A DNA stretch of 5,478 bases from Gammaproteobacteria bacterium (GTDB lineage: Bacteria; Pseudomonadota; Gammaproteobacteria; Pseudomonadales; Azotimanducaceae): assembly GCA_030430515.1 (NCBI GenBank), contig JAUIKX010000248.1, positions 1-5,478 on the forward strand, written 5' to 3'. The notes below the pieces were generated by a model that saw only the letters and a list, made by a program, of their open reading frames with translations, was not told the origin of the DNA and did no database searches. The translations under genes were made by a program, and so were the position numbers. The first letter of the stretch is position 1. Each line of letters opens with the position of its first letter. This document shows positions 1-5,478 of the stretch, in pieces.

Positions 1-1
1 G

Positions 2-484
2 AACTCCGCGCCGGAAATCGAACGGGAGTTCATTGCCCTTACCCGGGACTACGATAAGTATCAGGGGTTGTACGAGGAGGTGCTGCTGCAAACCGAGCGG
101 GAGCGCATCGGTCGCGTGGGTGAGGAGCAGGATATCGTGACATTCAACGTCATCGAGCCCCCTCATGCAGGGCTGGAGCCGGTCTCGCCACCACGCCTGG
201 TACTGCTCATCGGCGTGTTCGGTATCGCTCTTGGCACCGCCATCGCGCTTGCCTTTCTCATGGATCAGCTGAAGCCAACCTTCGGCACCGAAGCGGCGCT
301 GGCCAAGCTCAACGTACCGATCCTCGGTAGCGTCGCCATGTTCGTCACCCCGGAAATCCAGTCCAGGCGGCGTTCAGATCTGCTAAGGTTTCTCTTTGTC
401 ACGGCTGCCTTCGTCGCAGTGTACGGCGTGCTCTTCGTCGGTATGGACTGGGGCGTCGCACAGTTCGAACAGCTCACCCGATAG
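2..484 (+). CDS. Polysaccharide chain-length determinant (Wzz/XrtA-system type), C-terminal part
   Basis: This is the 3' end of an inner-membrane co-polymerase that sets polymer chain length; the start lies left of the window and 160 residues are visible. The first ~45 residues are charged and helical (IEREFIALTRDYDKYQGLY), matching the end of the periplasmic coiled coil. The proline-rich segment VIEPPHAGLEPVSPPR (about residues 50-65) is the hallmark before the last helix of Wzz/GNVR proteins. A membrane helix follows (about 66-87), then QLKPTFGTEAALAKLNVPILGSV, which resembles the cytoplasmic part of chain-length proteins of XrtA/PEP-CTERM exopolysaccharide loci (recalled family pattern, not searched). 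A second C-terminal helix (about 129-151) also fits that subgroup better than classical Wzz. No Walker motifs are visible, so no fused tyrosine kinase in this part. It ends with TAG 12 bases before the sugar-phosphate transferase gene, in the same frame. Confidence 0.88.
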   Translation, partial: NSAPEIEREFIALTRDYDKYQGLYEEVLLQTERERIGRVGEEQDIVTFNVIEPPHAGLEPVSPPRLVLLIGVFGIALGTAIALAFLMDQLKPTFGTEAALAKLNVPILGSVAMFVTPEIQSRRRSDLLRFLFVTAAFVAVYGVLFVGMDWGVAQFEQLTR

Positions 485-496
485 GTCGAACGGACC

Positions 497-1903
497 ATGG
501 CCATCTCCAAAGCCAAACTGCTGCGCAAGCTGCTGCTGGTGCTCGACAGCACCCTGTCGGGTGCGGTGTACGCAAGCGTGTGCGCAGCCGCGTTCGTCAT
601 TGGTGTGTTATCAGGGGCCGAGTGGCGTGAGCATCTGTTTCTGCTGCCGCTGGTGCTCGTGATTGCCGCATCACTGTCGGGGTGGTCGAAACACTCGCTC
701 GTCGGACAGACGTTTGGGCGCATTCTGTTCGAGATGCTGCGCTTCAACGGCATTCTGTTCGCCGCAGTCGTCGCCTTCGCATTTCTGTCAGATCTCGGTG
801 CCACGAGCCGCGGGGTGCTCACCGCATTCTTCGTGACCAACTTTTTCGCACTGGTCAGCGTACGAGCATTCCTGCGCTGGTGGTACTTTTCCGTGCGCGT
901 GGAGAAGCGTGAGAACTATACCAAGGTGTTGGTCGTTGGCAGCGGCCCGCGGGCGGAGTTCTACCTGAAAAACGTCATGCCCAATTCAGAGTGGGGTGTG
1001 GAAGTCATCGGCTGCCTGGACCCGGACCCTTCCAAAATCGGTGAGGCATGCGATGGTACGACGGTGATCGGCACCATCGACGACATCGAGCAGATCGTCA
1101 GCGATCAGGTGGTGGACGAACTGGTGGTAGCGCTGCCGCGATCGCGGCTGAATGACATTGGCGCAATCGTCGCCACCTGCAAGGAGCAGGGCATTGAGTT
1201 GAAAGTGCTGGCTGATTTTTACGACATCGGCGCTGAGGTGTCGCTGGAGTACCAGGACCGTGTGCCGCTGCTCAACTTCCGGCCGGTGGTGCAGGACGAG
1301 AATATGCTGCTCGTCAAACGTATTGTCGACATTGTCCTCGTATCGTTGACGCTCCCGGTGCTCATTCCCATTATGCTCATCGTCGGCGCCGCCGTGAAAC
1401 TGACGTCCGAAGGGCCGGTGTTTTTCCTGCAGGAAAGGGTAGGGCTGCACAAGCGGCGTTTCAAGATGATCAAGTTCCGCTCCATGTACACCGACGCCGA
1501 GGAGCGGTTGAAAGAGATTGAGCATCTGAACGAGGCCGAAGGGCCGATCTTCAAAATGGCCAACGATCCGCGGGTCACTCCGGTGGGTCGCTTCATCCGC
1601 CGCACGAGCCTCGATGAGTTGCCGCAGCTCATCAACGTTTTCAAAGGCGACATGTCCCTCGTGGGACCGCGACCGATGTCGGTGCGCGACGTCAATCTGT
1701 TCGACAAAGGCATCCAGCGCAAACGCTTCAGCGTGCGGCCCGGTATCGCCTGCCTGCGGGAAATATCCGGGCGCAGCGAGTTGTCGTTCGATCGCTGGCT
1801 GGAACTCGATCTGCAATACATTGACACCTGGTCGCTGAAGTTGGACCTGGAGATTCTGCTGCGCACCGTGCCTGTCGTGCTGAAAGGCAGCGGTGCCTCA
1901 TGA
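497..1903 (+). CDS. Polyprenyl glycosylphosphotransferase (initiating exopolysaccharide sugar transferase)
   Basis: Membrane enzyme of 468 residues, the usual length for the WcaJ/PssY-like family. It would transfer a hexose-1-phosphate from a nucleotide sugar to undecaprenyl phosphate, the first step of repeat-unit assembly; the sugar cannot be told from sequence. The N-terminal third holds about four hydrophobic helices (roughly 12-38, 45-61, 82-99, 107-127). A Rossmann-like domain follows, with VLVVGSGPRA at 144-153. The C-terminal catalytic domain starts at VKRIVDIV (273-280), a membrane-dipping helix, then EGPVFFLQERVG (305-316), FKMIKFRSM (322-330), NDPRVTPVGRFIRRTSLDELPQ (356-377) with the expected catalytic Asp-Glu pair D373/E374, and SLVGPRP (387-393). 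Near the end, PGIACLREISGRS carries Arg421 where relatives commonly have Trp. The ATG at 497 is the only ATG or GTG between the upstream in-frame TAG and the first helix; only a weak AGG lies upstream. The stop overlaps the sulfotransferase start (ATGA). Confidence 0.95.
   Translation: MAISKAKLLRKLLLVLDSTLSGAVYASVCAAAFVIGVLSGAEWREHLFLLPLVLVIAASLSGWSKHSLVGQTFGRILFEMLRFNGILFAAVVAFAFLSDLGATSRGVLTAFFVTNFFALVSVRAFLRWWYFSVRVEKRENYTKVLVVGSGPRAEFYLKNVMPNSEWGVEVIGCLDPDPSKIGEACDGTTVIGTIDDIEQIVSDQVVDELVVALPRSRLNDIGAIVATCKEQGIELKVLADFYDIGAEVSLEYQDRVPLLNFRPVVQDENMLLVKRIVDIVLVSLTLPVLIPIMLIVGAAVKLTSEGPVFFLQERVGLHKRRFKMIKFRSMYTDAEERLKEIEHLNEAEGPIFKMANDPRVTPVGRFIRRTSLDELPQLINVFKGDMSLVGPRPMSVRDVNLFDKGIQRKRFSVRPGIACLREISGRSELSFDRWLELDLQYIDTWSLKLDLEILLRTVPVVLKGSGAS
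1900..1903 (+). other. ATGA start-stop overlap coupling transferase and sulfotransferase
   Basis: The ATG of the sulfotransferase shares bases with the TGA of the glycosylphosphotransferase. Such overlaps normally allow termination-reinitiation, so the two proteins are likely made from one message in linked amounts. Confidence 0.85.
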
Positions 1904-2868
1904 CCCGGCTCATGTACGTGGTAGCCGCCAGCCACTCTGGCTCCACGCTGCTGTCGATGCTGCTCAACACGCACCCGCGCGCAGCTACGGCGGGTGAGCT
2001 GAAGGCGGTAAATCTCGGCGATCCTGCCCGCTACCGCTGCTCCTGTCATGACTTCATCATGCACTGCGAACACTGGCAGCGTGTCAATACCGCCATGCAG
2101 GCTCGAGGTCACGACTTCTGCATCTGGGACGCACAGACCCACTTCGACTGCATCGACAGCGCTTACGTTCAGCGGCTTCTGCGCCCCCTGGTGCGTCCCC
2201 GCGCGCTGGAGACGATACGCCAGCTCGCGCTCAAACTGTCGCCTGCCTGGCGACGGGGCAACCGGCGATTGATGCACCGCTCGGTTGACCTGGTTCGCAG
2301 CTTCGCCGAAGTTGCAGGCGTAGACGTGGTGGTGGAGAGCTCGAAGATTGGCCAACGGCTATTACAGCTCTCCCGACATGGCGGCCTGCAGATCCACGTG
2401 GTGCGCATGATCCGGGACGGCAGGGCGGTAGCGCTCACCTACATGCGGCCCGGCGAATTCGCCGATGCAAAAGACGAGAAACTGCGCGGCGGCGGCTGCG
2501 GCGGCTATCGGGACAGTGCGCTCTCCATGGCCGATGCCGCACGCGAGTGGCGGCGCAGCAACGAAGAAGCCGAAGCGCTCCTGCCTCAGCTCAACGTCGC
2601 ATCCACTACGACGGTGCACTATGAGGATCTGTGCCGCGATCCGGCGGCAACGTTGAACCGGATATACGTCGATGCTGGACTGGACCCCGTCGCCGAGATC
2701 TGCGCATTCAAAAACGTGCCGCACCATGTGATAGGCAATGGTATGCGGCTCGACCGGGAGAGCCATATCACGCTGGATGAACGCTGGCGCAGCACCCTCA
2801 GCGAGGAAGAGCTCGCGGTGTTTAACGAAGTTGCCGGCGACCTGAACCGACAATACGGTTACAGCTGA
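1900..2868 (+). CDS. PAPS-dependent sulfotransferase family protein
   Basis: Predicted soluble cytoplasmic enzyme of 322 residues that would transfer sulfate from PAPS to a hydroxyl, here probably on the polysaccharide repeat unit. The N-terminal strand and P-loop-like 5'-phosphosulfate motif is YVVAASHSGSTLLSMLL (6-22), followed by NTHPRAATAGELKAV (23-37), a typical continuation. The second PAPS-binding element is VVVESSK (143-149) with VVRMIRDGRAVALTY (167-181), matching the family's 3'-phosphate-binding Arg-Asp-Gly region. VHYEDLCRDPAATLNRI (239-255) is the usual late family motif. A cysteine-rich segment RCSCHDFIMHCEHW (46-59) resembles the CxCG...CpfW insert I recall in polysaccharide-locus sulfotransferases. 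A Gly-rich loop RGGGCGGYRD is at 196-205. No signal peptide or membrane helix is seen. The start is fixed by the ATGA overlap; GAAAGG at 1882-1887 is a possible but distant ribosome site. The substrate is unknown; a role outside the polysaccharide cannot be excluded. Confidence 0.9.
   Translation: MTRLMYVVAASHSGSTLLSMLLNTHPRAATAGELKAVNLGDPARYRCSCHDFIMHCEHWQRVNTAMQARGHDFCIWDAQTHFDCIDSAYVQRLLRPLVRPRALETIRQLALKLSPAWRRGNRRLMHRSVDLVRSFAEVAGVDVVVESSKIGQRLLQLSRHGGLQIHVVRMIRDGRAVALTYMRPGEFADAKDEKLRGGGCGGYRDSALSMADAAREWRRSNEEAEALLPQLNVASTTTVHYEDLCRDPAATLNRIYVDAGLDPVAEICAFKNVPHHVIGNGMRLDRESHITLDERWRSTLSEEELAVFNEVAGDLNRQYGYS
2488..2505 (+). repeat. GGC trinucleotide run (one interruption) in the sulfotransferase
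   Basis: Six in-frame codons read GGC three times, TGC, then GGC twice, encoding Gly-Gly-Gly-Cys-Gly-Gly (residues 197-202). Unit gain or loss would keep the frame and alter only loop length. Confidence 0.6.
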
Positions 2869-2870
2869 CA

Positions 2871-4448
2871 ATGCAAGGCACGGACAAAGCACAGCAGGGC
2901 GATGATACCCCCCCGCTGCACGACGACCCGACCGGCGAGAAGCGCCTGACCTGGAACGTCGCGGTATCCTGGGCAACGCAGCTGCTCACGATCGTGATCG
3001 GCTTCGTCATGCCGAGGCTCATTGATGAGAACCTGGGCCAGACATCACTGGGTATCTGGGATTTCGGCTGGGCCATTGTCAGCTACCTGTCGCTGGTCAA
3101 CTTCGGGCTGGGTTCCAATTCCAGCTACTACGTGGCTACATACCGTGCGGAAGGCAACACCCAACGTTTGAACGAAGCGCTATCTTCAGCCCACCTGGTG
3201 CAGGTCGCTATCAGCGTCATCGTCGTGGGTGCAACCCTGTCAAGCTACGCACTCCTGCCGTCCTGGCTGCCGGATACGGTCTCAGAGCACGTGCAGGACG
3301 CTCGCATGATGGTGCTGTTTCTCGGCCTCAGTCTCACCGCGCAGATGCTGTTCGATGCGTATCGCGGTTTGCTTACCGGCGTGCATCGATGGGACGTTCA
3401 CAATGGCATCAACACTCTGCACTACACGCTCTCCGCGATCGGCATGGTCGCGACCCTGCTCAACGGCCTCGGCCTCGTCGCACTGGCAGTGGTGTACTTC
3501 CTGTCGACGGTCATCGCAGAAATTCTGCGTTACTTCGCCGCACGCCGTTACTGCCCCGAGGCGCGACTGCGATTTCGCCTGGCCAACCTGCCGGACCTGC
3601 GCCGTGTCACCGTATTCGGCATGAAAAACCTGATCGCCATGGCGGGCCCAATGGGGATTCAGCAGACGGTCAGCGTGCTGATCACCATGCGCCTGGGGCC
3701 GGTCATGCTGGCGACCTTCGCCAGACCCGCGGCACTGATTCGACATATGGAAGTTTTCATTCTGAAATTTGCCTTCGTCATCATGCCCACGACAAGCTCA
3801 CTCAAGGGCATGGGGCGCAGCGATGATCTCAGAACGTTCTCCATCGAGATGAGCAAGGTGGGATGGGCATTGGCAATCCCTGCCAGTATTTTTCTGTTCG
3901 TGTACGGTCCGCAGCTGATCGAACTCTGGATGGGGCCGGACTATGTCGTTGCCGACCTGATGATGCTGCTCGCGGTCGCCGGCGGTATGACCGCAGCCAA
4001 CCGCCCGGCCTATCGCATTCTGTTTGGCCTGGACGAACATGGGCCGGTCTCCAAAGCGAGCCTGGTCGTTTACCTCACGGTACTTGCTTTGGGTGTACCG
4101 GCCATGATGCTTACCGACATCGGGTTGATAGAAGCTGCCGTGATGTACGTAATCGGTGATGTCATATTCAATCTCATCATCGTGCCGCTCCATCTCGCCA
4201 GAGTACTCGGCATGACCTACAGCGCGTACCTGTGGCAGGTGAGCCATCGGGCCATCGCGATCGGCGCGTTGAGCCTTGTGGTACTGCATCTTCTGAGCAC
4301 GATCGACTTTGGCAACCTCGCAATCAACATTGCCGTTGCAGCAGCGGTACACGGCGTGTTCGTGCTCACGCTCTACTGGTGGTTTCTGCTGTCCGATTCG
4401 CTGAAAACCAAGCTCTGGTCCAAGACCCCCTTTGCCCGCAGTGCTTGA
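2871..4448 (+). CDS. Wzx-like oligosaccharide flippase (MOP/MATE superfamily)
   Basis: Integral inner-membrane protein of 525 residues, expected to flip undecaprenyl-linked repeat units to the periplasmic face for polymerisation. After a hydrophilic N-terminus of about 26 residues (rich in Asp, Gln, Pro), hydrophobic segments occur at roughly 29-51, 63-82, 107-130, 146-165, 183-200, 202-219, 260-285, 295-310, 331-349, 362-378, 396-414, 420-440, 460-477 and 484-507, about 14 in all, as usual for this superfamily. The second segment reads LGIWDFGWAIVSYLSLVNFGLGSNSSYYVATYRAEGN with the family-typical FGLG and small-residue pattern. WMGPDYVVADLMMLLAVAGG (353-372) also resembles flippases with paired 7-helix halves. 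The start lies two bases after the sulfotransferase stop with no clear Shine-Dalgarno, so translation is probably coupled; no other ATG occurs before the first helix. A run of seven C falls at codons 13-15. Position beside the initiating transferase supports the assignment. Confidence 0.92.
   Translation: MQGTDKAQQGDDTPPLHDDPTGEKRLTWNVAVSWATQLLTIVIGFVMPRLIDENLGQTSLGIWDFGWAIVSYLSLVNFGLGSNSSYYVATYRAEGNTQRLNEALSSAHLVQVAISVIVVGATLSSYALLPSWLPDTVSEHVQDARMMVLFLGLSLTAQMLFDAYRGLLTGVHRWDVHNGINTLHYTLSAIGMVATLLNGLGLVALAVVYFLSTVIAEILRYFAARRYCPEARLRFRLANLPDLRRVTVFGMKNLIAMAGPMGIQQTVSVLITMRLGPVMLATFARPAALIRHMEVFILKFAFVIMPTTSSLKGMGRSDDLRTFSIEMSKVGWALAIPASIFLFVYGPQLIELWMGPDYVVADLMMLLAVAGGMTAANRPAYRILFGLDEHGPVSKASLVVYLTVLALGVPAMMLTDIGLIEAAVMYVIGDVIFNLIIVPLHLARVLGMTYSAYLWQVSHRAIAIGALSLVVLHLLSTIDFGNLAINIAVAAAVHGVFVLTLYWWFLLSDSLKTKLWSKTPFARSA
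2908..2914 (+). repeat. Seven-C homopolymer run near the flippase start
   Basis: Seven consecutive C fall in codons 13-15 of the flippase, in the hydrophilic N-terminal tail before the first membrane helix. A one-base slip would frameshift the protein almost from its start. The run is short, so it may be only an outcome of Pro/Thr codon use. Confidence 0.6.
4441..4448 (+). other. 8-base overlap between flippase end and deacetylase-like gene start
   Basis: The GTG at 4441 lies upstream of the flippase TGA at 4446-4448 in a different frame. No good Shine-Dalgarno is seen before it, which fits translational coupling. The exact start is uncertain (TTG 4432 and ATG 4480 are in the same frame). 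Confidence 0.55.
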
Positions 4449-5478
4449 GCTCAGAGACTATCCGTATCCCTACAGGTCCATGCTCGCCGTCTGCAGCGAT
4501 CTGGACGAAACACCAGACGCGGAAACCTACTTCGCCATCTCCGAATACCTGAACACCGATGCGCAGACGCCGATCGGCAAGGGGGTAGGGCTCGAGGTCG
4601 GAAATACGCTCTTCTTCGATATGGAACCTGGTGAGTTCTCCTATTGGGGCGCATCGGAAGAGGAGCGGCAACGTACGCGCGCACTCATTCGCTCCGGCCA
4701 CATAGATTGCCTGCATTCCTACGGGGATCTCGCCAGATCGCGAGACCACGCTCAGCGCATTCTGGAGGAGCTTGACCGGCACGATTGCCGCATTCGCTGC
4801 TGGGTGGATCACGCCGTGGCGCCCAGCAACTTCGGACCCGACATCATGGCCGGCCATGGCGATGATCCTGAACGGGACGCGTATCACGCGGACCTTACGC
4901 TTGCGTATGGCATCCGCTACGTGTGGATCGGGCGGGTTACCTCGTGCATCGGCCAGAACGCCGCCTATTCGCCTACCAGCAGCTTACGCGCGGAGCGGTC
5001 GATTCCCAGCCTGGTCAACACCGCACGGGATCTCGCAAAGTTCGCCCGTGCTACGGTGGGAGATGCCAAATACGGCATGCATCGCCATAACCGCCTCATG
5101 CGTCCCTACACGCTGCGCGACGGCCAACAGGTTACTGAATTCATCCGTTGCAACCCGCACCCGCGTGGCGTATCCGTGGGCGACCACGCACAGGGATTCG
5201 GCGAGGCTGTCAACGAGGCGGCGCTGGAGCATCTTGTGCGACGCCGTGGCGTGTCCATTGTTTATACGCATCTCGGCAAACATGTGTGCCGCAAAACCAT
5301 CTTTCCCACCCGGACGCGAGAGGCCTTCGAACGTCTTGCACAGGCACAGGAACGCGGAGACATTCTCATCGCCACGACCAAGCGCTTGCTCGACTACTGC
5401 ACCGCTCGCCAGACCGTACAGTTCAAGGCAACGCCATCACACGTGGCGCTGACGCTTCCGCAGGACCTGCCGGCCGAC
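4441..5478 (+). CDS. Polysaccharide deacetylase-like (NodB/CE4-fold-like) protein, 3' truncated by window
   Basis: An open frame of 346 codons with no stop runs to the right edge, so the C-terminus is missing. The GTG at 4441 overlaps the last 8 bases of the flippase gene; alternatives are TTG 4432 or ATG 4480. ATG 4480 would remove YPYPYRSM just before the first conserved-looking strand, so GTG is preferred. The protein is soluble, without a signal peptide. MLAVCSDLDET (14-24) looks like the first strand and metal-binding Asp motif of deacetylase folds, SGHIDCLHSYGDL (85-97) like the second His motif, WVDHAVAPSNFGPD (121-134) like a substrate or metal loop, and VSIVYTHLGKH (271-281) like the C-terminal strand with a catalytic His. 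These parallels are from reading, not from a search. It may edit acetyl groups on the polysaccharide or its precursor, or be a divergent hydrolase of the same barrel fold. Bordetella WbmS-type proteins are a comparison worth making. The reading frame is highly confident, the function moderate. Confidence 0.8.
   Translation, partial: MLELRDYPYPYRSMLAVCSDLDETPDAETYFAISEYLNTDAQTPIGKGVGLEVGNTLFFDMEPGEFSYWGASEEERQRTRALIRSGHIDCLHSYGDLARSRDHAQRILEELDRHDCRIRCWVDHAVAPSNFGPDIMAGHGDDPERDAYHADLTLAYGIRYVWIGRVTSCIGQNAAYSPTSSLRAERSIPSLVNTARDLAKFARATVGDAKYGMHRHNRLMRPYTLRDGQQVTEFIRCNPHPRGVSVGDHAQGFGEAVNEAALEHLVRRRGVSIVYTHLGKHVCRKTIFPTRTREAFERLAQAQERGDILIATTKRLLDYCTARQTVQFKATPSHVALTLPQDLPAD

Noticed and set aside
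485..496. Possible promoter in the gap between the first two genes
   Set aside because: Only 12 bases with no -35/-10 arrangement; the genes are most likely co-transcribed.
265..840. 191-codon open frame on the - strand across the chain-length/transferase junction
   Set aside because: Ser/Thr/Arg-rich, low-information translation antisense to two clear genes.
986..1816. 276-codon open frame on the - strand
   Set aside because: Antisense to the catalytic domain of the glycosylphosphotransferase; His/Arg/Asp-rich composition typical of a complementary-strand shadow.
1219..2355. 378-codon open frame on the - strand spanning the transferase/sulfotransferase junction
   Set aside because: The translation is Arg/Ser-rich with no recognisable domain and lies antisense to two strongly supported genes; it is a shadow of their codon use.
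4417..4427. Small inverted repeat GGTCCAAGACC before the deacetylase-like gene
   Set aside because: A 4-base stem with a 3-base loop inside the flippase coding sequence and no T-run; too weak for a terminator or regulatory hairpin.
4772..5452. 226-codon open frame on the + strand
   Set aside because: It overlaps the deacetylase-like gene in another frame; its Arg/Ser/Thr/Pro-rich translation has no motifs, while the frame from 4441 is uninterrupted and gives a coherent protein.

Overview
The window is a single-strand, tightly packed piece of a bacterial exopolysaccharide or surface-polysaccharide biosynthesis operon. It has five genes, all on the + strand, with at most 12 bases between neighbours. 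The base composition is moderately GC-rich and the gene set (a Wzz-like chain-length protein of the XrtA/PEP-CTERM type, a polyprenyl glycosylphosphotransferase and a Wzx-like flippase) suggests a Gram-negative proteobacterium. The exact taxon cannot be read from the sequence. No RNA genes, mobile elements, CRISPR arrays, terminators or internal promoters are evident, and there is no gene-free stretch longer than 12 bases.

Layout: (1) 2..484, the C-terminal 160 residues of a polysaccharide chain-length determinant, cut by the left edge. (2) 497..1903, an initiating sugar-1-phosphate transferase (polyprenyl glycosylphosphotransferase), in the same reading frame as gene 1 after a single amber stop. 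(3) 1900..2868, a PAPS-dependent sulfotransferase, overlapping gene 2 by ATGA. (4) 2871..4448, a Wzx/MATE-like polysaccharide flippase, two bases after gene 3. (5) 4441..5478, an open frame running off the right edge, starting at a GTG inside the end of gene 4. It encodes a soluble protein with metal-site-like Asp/His motifs resembling the polysaccharide deacetylase (NodB/CE4-like) fold.

Working model (inference): the phosphotransferase loads the first sugar-phosphate onto undecaprenyl phosphate. Glycosyltransferases outside this window extend the unit, the sulfotransferase may sulfate it on the cytoplasmic side, the flippase moves it across the inner membrane, and the chain-length protein sets polymer size. 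Gene 5 may deacetylate or otherwise edit the glycan. The polymerase (Wzy), the outer-membrane exporter and the glycosyltransferases are not here and should lie in the flanks.

The most interesting points are the sulfotransferase between the initiating transferase and the flippase, which suggests a sulfated bacterial polysaccharide, and the divergent deacetylase-like protein at the right edge.
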